From JAWLHK01 sp041690355 [NCBI: bacterium] (GTDB taxonomy: Bacteria; J088; JAWLBW01): a stretch of DNA of 64,000 nucleotides. Both the position numbers and the translations under genes were made by a program. Location: positions 46,193 to 110,192 of the forward strand of contig JAWLHK010000014.1 of NCBI GenBank assembly GCA_041690355.1, read 5' to 3'. The notes beneath the pieces are model-generated. The model made no database searches. It was not told the origin of the DNA and saw nothing but the letters and a program-made list of their open reading frames with translations. Position 1 is the stretch's first letter, and every line of letters starts with the position of its first letter. Below are positions 50,001 through 57,900 of this stretch, piece by piece.

Positions 50001-51038
50001 ATGAACCCCACGCCCCTCCTGTTCCGCTTGCTTGTCGCCGTCCTGCTGACGGCCGCGCCGGCCGCGGCCGTCGCCGGCGAAACGCTCGAGCGCCGCATCG
50101 GCGTCATGGGGACCTCGCTGACCGTCGAGGTCGCTGCGCCGGACCGCGCCCGCGCGCTGGCCGCCTCCGAAGCCGCCGTGCGCGCGGTCGAGGCGGCTGA
50201 GCGGCGCCTCTCGACGTGGAAGTCAGACAGCGAGCTGGCCGCCGTGAACGCGGCGGTGCCGGGGGTTGCCTTCCCCGTCTCGCCGGCCCTGCGCCGCGAG
50301 CTGGCGGCGGCCCGCGCCTGCGCCGCTGATACCGAGGGGGCCTTCGAGGCCTCGGTGGGTCCCCTCGTCGCCGCCTGGGACCTGCGCGGCGCGGGGCGAG
50401 TACCCCCCGCTGATGTGCTGCGCGAGGCGCGTGCCGGCGTCGGCGCCGACGGGTGGCGCCTCGTGCAGGCCGGCGTCGTGCGGAATCATGGCGCCGTGCA
50501 GCTCGAGGAGGGGGGCTTCGGCAAGGGGGCTGCGCTCGATGCCGCCCGGGATGCCCTGCGCGCCGGCGATGCAGACAGCGCGGTCTTGGACCTCGGCGGT
50601 CAGGTGCTCGCGATGGGCACCGCCGTCGACGTCCCCCTGGCCCACCCTGCGCAACGGGAGGTCGCGGTCGCGACCTTCAGCATCGACGGCGGCTCGCTCG
50701 CCGTCTCGGGCAACAGCGAACGCGGCCTGCGGGTCGACGGCCGCGCCGTCGGCCACATCCTCGATCCGCGCACGGGCATGCCCGCGCCGTTCACGGGGAG
50801 CGTCGCCGTGTGGGTTCCCGGCGGCACCGCGGCGGCCCTGCGCGCCGACTGCCTGGCGACCGCCTTTTTCGTGCATGGGCCCGCGGCGACGCAGCGCCTT
50901 CTCGTCCGCATGCCCGACGTTCACGTTCTCTTTCTGGAACCCGTTGCCGACGGGGTCCGCATCCGCTCCTTCGGGCCGCACGCCGGCCGTTTGCGCGAGT
51001 CTGCCGCCTTCCGTCCCGCAGCGCCCGGAGACCGATGA
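50001..51038 (+). CDS. apbE: ApbE-family FAD:protein FMN transferase
   Basis: A 345-residue exported enzyme with a signal peptide (about 1-26, ending AVAG). Motifs in order: IGVMGTSLTVEV, RRLSTWKSDSELAAVN, SVGPLVAAWDLRG, GGFGKGAALDAARD, AVLDLGGQVLAMG, and SGNSERGLRVDGRAVGHILD, where DGRAVGHILDPRTG is the flavin-binding/catalytic end. It attaches FMN covalently to a Ser/Thr in target proteins; the FMN-binding protein encoded next is the obvious target. ATG 50001 starts right after the hairpin. Confidence 0.93.
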   Translation: MNPTPLLFRLLVAVLLTAAPAAAVAGETLERRIGVMGTSLTVEVAAPDRARALAASEAAVRAVEAAERRLSTWKSDSELAAVNAAVPGVAFPVSPALRRELAAARACAADTEGAFEASVGPLVAAWDLRGAGRVPPADVLREARAGVGADGWRLVQAGVVRNHGAVQLEEGGFGKGAALDAARDALRAGDADSAVLDLGGQVLAMGTAVDVPLAHPAQREVAVATFSIDGGSLAVSGNSERGLRVDGRAVGHILDPRTGMPAPFTGSVAVWVPGGTAAALRADCLATAFFVHGPAATQRLLVRMPDVHVLFLEPVADGVRIRSFGPHAGRLRESAAFRPAAPGDR

Positions 51039-51046
51039 GGAATTCC

Positions 51047-51592
51047 ATGTATCGTTTTGCCGTCCTCCTCTTCCTTTTTGTCTTTCTCGCGCTGCCCGGC
51101 CCCGCCGGCGCCAAGGTCTTTCTGAAGACCGATGAGGCGCTCGCCCTCGCCTTTCCCGGCTGCAAGGTCGAGAAGGACACCGTATTCCTGAGCGCTGATC
51201 AGCAGAAGAAAGCGGGCGCGCTGGCGGGCGAGCCCATCGAGAGCGCCCTCGTGCATCCCTACCGCGCCGTCTGCGACGGCAAGCCGGGGGGAACCGCCTA
51301 TTTCGACACCCATCGCGTGCGCACGCTCCCCGAAACGCTGCTCGTCGTCGTGGGTCCCGACGGCGCCGTGCGGCGCATCGAGGTCGTCTCCTTCTATGAG
51401 CCCGAAGATTATCTGCCGCGCGCCGCCTGGTACGGGCAGTTCGTCGGCAAGCCGCTGCGCGACGGGCTGCGCATCAAGCAGGATATCCGGAACATCGCCG
51501 GCGCCACGCTGACCGCGCGCGCCACGACCGCGGCCGTGCGCCGCGTGCTCGCCCTTCACAAGGTCCTGGCCGAAGGGGCGAAACAGCCGTGA
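51047..51592 (+). CDS. exported FMN-binding domain protein
   Basis: A 181-residue periplasmic protein: signal peptide (about 1-22, ending GPAGA), and an FMN_bind-type domain with the flavinylation motif DIRNIAGATLTA near the C-terminus (likely FMN on Thr154). ApbE-linked proteins of this class pass electrons across the periplasm. ATG 51047 follows GAGG by six bases; a second ATG at 51035 overlaps the apbE stop (ATGA), so either start keeps the operon coupled. Confidence 0.82.
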   Translation: MYRFAVLLFLFVFLALPGPAGAKVFLKTDEALALAFPGCKVEKDTVFLSADQQKKAGALAGEPIESALVHPYRAVCDGKPGGTAYFDTHRVRTLPETLLVVVGPDGAVRRIEVVSFYEPEDYLPRAAWYGQFVGKPLRDGLRIKQDIRNIAGATLTARATTAAVRRVLALHKVLAEGAKQP

Positions 51593-52023
51593 CCCGTCTC
51601 CAGGCCCGCCTGCAGCACCTGGCCAACCTGCTCGTCGGGGGAACCGGAGTCGTCTATTTCGTCTTCAAGTATCTGACGACGAGCGACGATCCATTCGCCG
51701 TCGTGAACCATCCCTGGCAGCCGCACGCGCAGCATCTGCACGTGCTCTTCGCGCCGGCGCTCGTCTTCGCCGTCGGCTGGCTCTGGCAGCGGCATGCGTG
51801 GGCGCGGTTGAAGGCGGGCAGGCGGGACGGCCGCCGCAGCGGCGCGACCCTCATCTTCACAGCCGCGCCGATGATCGCCTCGGGTTATCTGCTCCAGATT
51901 TCAGTCGAGGAGTTCTGGCGCACAGTCTGGGTCTGGACGCACGTGGGCGTCTCCACCGTGTGGATCCTCGGGTACCTCGCGCATCAGTTCGCGCCGCGCC
52001 GTCCGGCTAGTTCTCCCAGGTGA
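51589..52023 (+). CDS. His-containing four-helix membrane protein (DUF4405-like cytochrome b candidate)
   Basis: A 144-residue protein with three to four membrane helices (LLVGGTGVVYFVFKYL, HLHVLFAPALVFAVGWLW, ATLIFTAAPMIASGYLLQIS, VGVSTVWILGYLAHQF). Histidines sit at the ends of two helices (NHPWQPHAQHLHVL and TVWVWTHVGVST), as haem ligands do in cytochrome b561/DUF4405-type proteins. Start GTG 51589 overlaps the FMN-binding gene's stop (GTGA). It could carry quinol electrons to the periplasmic FMN protein, making an iron-regulated ferric reductase; this is inference. Confidence 0.6.
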   Translation: MTRLQARLQHLANLLVGGTGVVYFVFKYLTTSDDPFAVVNHPWQPHAQHLHVLFAPALVFAVGWLWQRHAWARLKAGRRDGRRSGATLIFTAAPMIASGYLLQISVEEFWRTVWVWTHVGVSTVWILGYLAHQFAPRRPASSPR

Positions 52024-53485
52024 ACCCGTCGATCGTCTTCCGGAAAAGCACGAAGACGCTCCCCTCTCCTACCTCGAGCAACAGCGGCGCCTCGAGCGTC
52101 AACTCGACGCGGGCAGAACCCGTGGTCGTCGTGCAGGTGCCTGATCCGCTCGTGCAGGCGGCCTGCGTCGGCGCGCCGGATGCCGCCCACTCCGAGATGC
52201 GCAGGAGCAGCTCTGCGTTCATCCAGTCGACTCCGTAGACCTCGGCGCCGCAGGCAATCCCTGCCGACGCTTCAAGGCCCGGTCCTCCCTGCAGAAGCAG
52301 GCTTTCACCCGCGGCCGGCGGCGAAGCCGGATCGTGCATGACCATCATCTCGAGCGCCGGATGTTCGGTCCCCTGGTTCACCAGGACATCGATGGAGCGA
52401 TATTCCGTGAACGGCGCAGAAAACGACGCGTCTGCGTTCGCCACCGTGGTCGTCGCGCACTGCTCGACGCCGTCGACGACGACCTGCAGCTCGAATTCCG
52501 GAGCGAACTTCACTTCGCGCGCCAGGGGACGCAGGGCGCCCATCCAGCGCGTTTCGACCACATAGACGGGTGGGAACACCTTGAGAAGCCGTTCGGCGAC
52601 GGCTGCGGTCTCCTCTGACTCGCTGCAGGCGACAGACGGTGACGCGAGTCCGGGAGCCGTGCCCATCTTCCGGATGATCTCCATGGCCGTGCTATGGAGC
52701 ATCTTCGTGATGTTCGTCAGCATCTGAAAGGTCTGCTGCTGTTTCTGCAGAGCCTCGTCCAGGGTGAGCTCGCTCTGCCCATCACTCAGTTCCTTGCGCG
52801 TGCCGTCAAGCAGGTCGATGTCCTTCTTGACCTCTTTCTTCGTGGGCAGCGTCGTCAGCAGCTCGCGCGACTTCTGGAGCAGCGTCTTCGAGTCCTTCTG
52901 AAGCTCCTTCTTCTTCGTCTGGTCGGGCACATCAACTCCGCCCCATTTCTGGCGGAACTTCTCTTCTTCCTGCAGAACGGCGCACATGCCTTCCCGATCG
53001 CCGGCCGTTTTCATGGCGCCGAGCAACGTCTGGCTCCGGGATGGCGGCAACGGCTCGGACACCGTCACCGGCTTGCGCAGCTCGCCCAGCGGTTTTCCGG
53101 CCTTCGTCTCCATACGAAGGCGCATCGAGGGGCGCTCCGTATCGGTAGCCGGAGCAGCGGCGGTCTCGGCGAGCACGGCGGGGGCCGCCGAGGACGGCAG
53201 AATGGGAACGAGTGAGAAGACGGCCTGGTCGACCCCTTCAGGAAGCGCGCCGGCGGGAATCGAGACCTGCGTGCCGTAGAGCGGACTTCCGGCATCCGCA
53301 ATGAACAGTTCCGTGTCTTCGTCGACACTCACGATCACGGCGCCGCCCCCATCGGCCTCGGCCTGGGCCCGGATGGTTTCGAGCCGCTGCTCGATCGTTT
53401 CTGCGGTCGTTACGGGCGACGGGCCGTCGCAGGCGAGTGCGAAAAGGGCCAGGGCTGGAAGGGTGAATTTCCGGAGCGTGCACAT
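52007..53485 (-). CDS. lipoprotein of unknown function with coiled-coil core
   Basis: A 492-residue lipoprotein (MCTLRKFTLPALALFALACD, lipobox Cys19). A short ZU5/Big-like region (about 40-110, LYGTQVSIPAGALPEG) leads to a lysine/glutamine-rich helical stretch (about 180-270, KKKELQKDSKTLLQKSRELL) and a beta-rich C-terminal part with paired cysteines. It is convergent with the membrane-protein gene (17-bp overlap). ATG 53485 is preceded by a promoter at 53531-53559. No specific function can be given. Confidence 0.65.
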   Translation of the reverse strand: MCTLRKFTLPALALFALACDGPSPVTTAETIEQRLETIRAQAEADGGGAVIVSVDEDTELFIADAGSPLYGTQVSIPAGALPEGVDQAVFSLVPILPSSAAPAVLAETAAAPATDTERPSMRLRMETKAGKPLGELRKPVTVSEPLPPSRSQTLLGAMKTAGDREGMCAVLQEEEKFRQKWGGVDVPDQTKKKELQKDSKTLLQKSRELLTTLPTKKEVKKDIDLLDGTRKELSDGQSELTLDEALQKQQQTFQMLTNITKMLHSTAMEIIRKMGTAPGLASPSVACSESEETAAVAERLLKVFPPVYVVETRWMGALRPLAREVKFAPEFELQVVVDGVEQCATTTVANADASFSAPFTEYRSIDVLVNQGTEHPALEMMVMHDPASPPAAGESLLLQGGPGLEASAGIACGAEVYGVDWMNAELLLRISEWAASGAPTQAACTSGSGTCTTTTGSARVELTLEAPLLLEVGEGSVFVLFRKTIDGFTWEN

Positions 53486-53530
53486 GAGGGCCTCATCGTC
53501 GAAGGGGAACACCGGCGGTTGACAGAGGGC

Positions 53531-53559
53531 ATCATAATGCAGTGCGCTTCAGCCGTCAA
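53531..53559 (-). promoter_or_regulatory. sigma70-type promoter of the lipoprotein gene
   Basis: Minus strand: -35 TTGACG (53559-53554), 17-bp spacer, -10 TATGAT (53536-53531). Identical boxes and spacing to the zapB-like/zapA promoter. Confidence 0.75.
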
Positions 53560-53624
53560 ACCGGCGTCGAACCGGCATCAAACGGGATGACGGGCGGCGG
53601 GAGCGGCAGGCCGGGAAATGAAAT

Positions 53625-53801
53625 GGCCGGTTCCGCGTGCGCAGAACCGGCCGCAGGAAACCTCACCCCCGTCGGCGCGCCGGCGCCGTCGGCCCCTCTC
53701 CTTGGTAAGGAGAGGGGATGGGAAAACGGATGAACATGAATGGGTTCGGCACCCTTCCCCGTTAGCAAGGGCAAGGGTCCGGGCGGCACCAGGCCGCCCG
53801 G
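53625..53801. repeat. cluster of palindromic elements incl. second copy of the 24850 repeat
   Basis: Three hairpins in a row: GGCCGGTTC/GAACCGGCC (53625-53652), CCCCTCTCCTT-GGT-AAGGAGAGGGG (53693-53717) and CCGGGCGGC/GCCGCCCGG (53779-53801). The middle one, with the adjoining CCTCACCCCCGTCGGCGCGC, is the reverse complement of the element at 24850-24912. They fill the gap after the barrel gene; the last could terminate it. Confidence 0.8.
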
Positions 53802-53820
53802 GGGATGGGGTCAACCCGTC

Positions 53821-54918
53821 CTAGAAGTTGAACGCGTACCCCACGAGCAGGCTGAAGCCGCCCAGGTCGCCGGTCAGCTCCGAGAAGTCGTTGCTGATGT
53901 TCGTCGTGCTGTACTTCAGGGTGCCGACCAGATCGCCGGGGCCCATCGTCCGGCGCACGCCGCCGAAGAAACGGGTGCCGAACGCATTGCCCGACGTCGT
54001 GTCGAGCGGATCGATGACCCCGAGGTCGCTGCGTGACTCGAACGTGAAGCTCGCCGACACGTACTCGAAGCCGAGGCCTCCGTAGACGATCATGCTCGGC
54101 AGCGGCAGCCAGTACTCCGCGTTCAGCGAAATCGGAATGGCCGTCAGGTGCCACTCGTTTTCGTAGGCCCCGATGAGGACGTCGCGCTTCTGCTCGATCT
54201 CGGAGGTCGCATACCAGCCGCCCGTCGCCGAAAACGCGAGCGCATTGTTGAGCCACGGCGTGCGGTACCCGAATTTCACCTCGGCGTTCGGGCTGCGCAC
54301 GTCGCCGATGCCGTACAGGTAGCCGACGTCGGCGCCCGCGAAGAACCGCGTGGCGGGGCCGGATGTCCCCGTGCCTTCATCTTCTTCCTCACCTTCCTCG
54401 TCGGCAGGGGCCTCCGTTTCCGGCGCCTCGGCGGCAGCTACCGCCGGCGTCGATTCCGTCAGCGGCTGCACGTCGACGAGAAACGCGACGGGGGCCGCGC
54501 CGTCGGGACCCGCGATGCGCCAGGCCTCGCCGGCGGCGACCGTGCGGGTCACGGTCGTCGGCTCGCCCACCTTGTACTGCGACTTGTGGACGATGGCCTT
54601 CGCCTGCGCGCCTTCGACGGTCACCTTCTCGACCGTGGATCCGAAGCGGATGACCACCGGAACCGCCTGGTTCCACTTGGGATCCGATGCGGAAAGGAGC
54701 TTGCGGATGCGGAAGGTCGCCTGCCCCGGTGCCGTGAAGCGGATCTCGGCCTGCTTGCCGGGATTGACCGCATACCACGCCGTCCAGGCCTGGTTCTCGC
54801 CGATGTTGATGCGCGACGCCGACCCGGCCAGCGTGAACGGGTCTTCGGCGCGCGCCGCGCCGGCCATGGCGACCATGGCCAGCACGACGAACAGCGAACG
54901 CATGACAACACGTTTCAT
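53821..54918 (-). CDS. outer-membrane barrel protein with N-terminal periplasmic domain
   Basis: A 365-residue protein: signal peptide (MKRVVMRSLFVVLAMVAMAG, ending ARAE), a beta-rich domain (about 24-150), an acidic linker (EEEDEGTG region near 170), and a C-terminal eight-strand-like barrel (FFAGADVGYLYGIGD, ending FSLLVGYAFNF). The barrel resembles OmpW/opacity-type proteins. The ATG at 54918 is 10 bp after the stop of the giant Ig lipoprotein gene, with AAGG as ribosome-binding site. Function unknown. Confidence 0.7.
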   Translation of the reverse strand: MKRVVMRSLFVVLAMVAMAGAARAEDPFTLAGSASRINIGENQAWTAWYAVNPGKQAEIRFTAPGQATFRIRKLLSASDPKWNQAVPVVIRFGSTVEKVTVEGAQAKAIVHKSQYKVGEPTTVTRTVAAGEAWRIAGPDGAAPVAFLVDVQPLTESTPAVAAAEAPETEAPADEEGEEEDEGTGTSGPATRFFAGADVGYLYGIGDVRSPNAEVKFGYRTPWLNNALAFSATGGWYATSEIEQKRDVLIGAYENEWHLTAIPISLNAEYWLPLPSMIVYGGLGFEYVSASFTFESRSDLGVIDPLDTTSGNAFGTRFFGGVRRTMGPGDLVGTLKYSTTNISNDFSELTGDLGGFSLLVGYAFNF

Positions 54919-54928
54919 GACATGCACC

Positions 54929-57900
54929 TTACGGAACCACCGTGAAGGCCGTCGGATTCGCCGCCGAGACCGGGTCGAGCGGCAGAAGGCCAAGGTCGGT
55001 GACCCCGGTGAAGCCGTTGACGTCTTCATACACTCGGGCCAGGTACCCGGTGCCGACGTTCAGGTCGGTGTAGAGGAGCGAACCGTCGTTGCCGTAGACG
55101 CCGAGCGGCTCGAAGGTCGCCACGGCGCCGTTGACCCACACGCAGCCCATGACCTCCTTGGAGACGTCGGTCAGATCCGCCGGATTGGCCGTGTCTTCGT
55201 AAACGCGCAGGCTGCCCGGGACGATTTCGTGCGCCGCACCGCTCCAGCCGAGCCGCGACGGATACGCCGACGCAGCATCGATGCTCTTGTTGAAGGTGAA
55301 GACCAGCGACGTGGCCGGGTTCACCGTCGCCGGCGTCACCGACGACAGCGTGAGCGCCGAGCTCTCGGTCGTGAAGGTGCCCGTGGAGAGCGCGTTCAGG
55401 GTCAGCGGGTTACCGGCCAGGTCGGTGACGCCGGTCGTGAGCGACCAGTTGTAATCCGTGGCGTTGCGCCACGGCTTGTCGGGGGTGAACGTGGCCACGG
55501 TTCCGCTCACGGTATACGTACCAGTCACCTGGGTTCCCCCGTTGGCATAGGTCACAACGAAGGTCGAGGCATCGACCGATTCGCTGCGCATGGCCTCGGA
55601 GAAGGTGATTGTAATCGGCATTTCGTAGCCGATGCCGGTCGCCCCCCAGGGCGCCGCCATCATGACCGACGGAGCCACGTTCTCGGCCGTGAAGTTGACC
55701 GTCGCGCCCGCGCCGCCACGGGTCGCGCAGTCGCCGCACCCCTGCCGGTAGATCGACGTGATGTCGTCGTTCAGCGACAGCGTGTAGGTCTGGCCGACCT
55801 CCCAGTATCCGCTCGGGACGAAATACGCGCGGAAGGTGGATTCGTCATAGTAGCGGGTTCCCGGCACTTCGCTGGCCGTGTTGTCGACGATGCGGAACGA
55901 CTGGGCCGTCAGCGTGTTCGGGATGATGTGCGGACTCACGAATTCAACGTAGATCGCCTGCTTGCCGCTCACCACGGTCGATCCCGATGCCAGGAACGTG
56001 TCGGTGCTGTAGTTGGCGGCCGGGCGCGAGCCCGCGTTCGACGTGCCGAAGGCGGCGCAGACGTAATTGCCGGCAATCTTGCAGACCCCCGACGCCGTCG
56101 CCACCGGGTTGCCCCGGCTGTCGAGGATACCGGCGGCGCCCACGCGCACCTGGACGTAATAGGCGTCGCCGCCGGTCGTTTCGGGCACCGGCAACAGCGT
56201 CACGCCGCGCGCCGCTTCGTCGGGCAGGTAGAGCGACGGGTGATCCTTGCTGTCGGAGTCGCGGTACAGCTTGACGGTCGTGCCGTTGAGCGAGTCGCCG
56301 TCCATCGGCCGGCTGAAGGTGACGATCGGCAGCACCGTGGGCGGTTCGTTCGTACCCGTGCCGCCGTTCGGCCGGATGGCGATAATCGTTTCGGGGCTGG
56401 TCTTCAGCGTGCCGACCACGTCGACCGAGAGCGGGTTGCCGTCTTCGTCGACGATGCCCGGCGTGCCCGCGAACGTGTCGCGCGCGCGCAGCTCGATTTC
56501 ATAGTTCGTGCCGTAGGCGAGGTTCGCCAGCGGCGTGAACTCCCAGGTGGTCGGCCCCGTCTGCGCCGGCACGCCGAGATCAACATAGGTGCCGAGATCG
56601 ATGTTGCGCACGAGCACGGTATCGCCTGCCGGATCGGCCGGAGTGGAAACGACGATGGTGGCCGGGTCGATGACGGCGCCGAATCCGACGCGGATGGCGG
56701 TCGTGATGGACACGTCGCCCCGATCGGCGCCCGCGAGCAGGTCGGTCACGATCTCGCTGCCGTCGTAGCGCAGCGCAATCGACTCCACGCTCGAAACGAC
56801 CGGATCGGATACGGTGTCGAACGCGAACGTCAGGTCGGCGCCGAGGGTCTTCGTCGCGGCCTGGTTCGCGATGGTCGAATCCAGCGTGATCCAGTAGGTG
56901 GTGGAGTACAGCAGCGGCTGCGCCGACGGCTCACACGAGGTCAGATCAGGCGTGAACACGGCGGCCGTGCGCGCCCCGCCGCTCGTGGTGTAGGTCGTGA
57001 CGTCGACGGCGAAGAGCCGGACGTCGCCGCGGGCGGTGCTGTAGGTCACGCCGACGGTGGCCGTGTTGATCGTGGCCGTATCCATGAGTTCATTGAAGAC
57101 GACCGTGATCGCCCCCGTACTGGCCCGTTTCGCGAGCGTGACCTCGACGTCGGTTTCGTCGCTTTCGGGGTCGGTCGCCCACACGAGGGTTGCCGGCTGC
57201 GTGCGGAACGAGGCGGCGAACTCCTGCTGCAGCGTGCGATCGTCGGTCGAGCGGATCGACAGGTCGACCTGCATGCGGTACGTCGTGTCGGGGTCCAGAT
57301 CACCCAGCGCCACTTCGCGCACGATGACGGCCGTCTGCGTGGCGCAGTCGTAGTGGTCGTACGTCGGGTCGGGCGTCGGCGGGTTCGAGCAGTCGGGGAA
57401 AGTCACGCTGTTCAGCGACGGGTCGCCATTGTCGCCGTAGGTCATGACGGCGCCCGTGGTCGTGTTGGTCACCGAAATGGCCCCGAGCGTCGGCACGCTG
57501 ACCGGCAGCGAGAAGCGGAAGCTGAATTCCTTCCGGAGGATGGACACCGGGAAAGCGCCGTTCACCGGCTCGGTAGCGATGACTTCGAGCGGCGGCGCCT
57601 TACGCGTCTGGAACGTCGAGGTCCACGTGGTCTCGAGGCAACCGCCCTCCTCCGTCGCGTTCACGGCGCAGATGCTCGTGCCCGCCGACAGCGGCGTGCC
57701 CCCCGGGAGGGTCACGCGGTAATACGTCTCGTACTTGACCGTGCCGGTCGCGGGGAAGAAGTAGGCGATCTGCGGGCCGCCCTCGACGGCCGTGTCGGGC
57801 GCGTACGAGAAGGTTCCCGCCAGCGTCGACGCGATCGTCGTGCAGTTCGCGTCCGTGCATTCCTCCAGGCGCAGCAGCGACTCCAGACCCGCCTGCTGGA

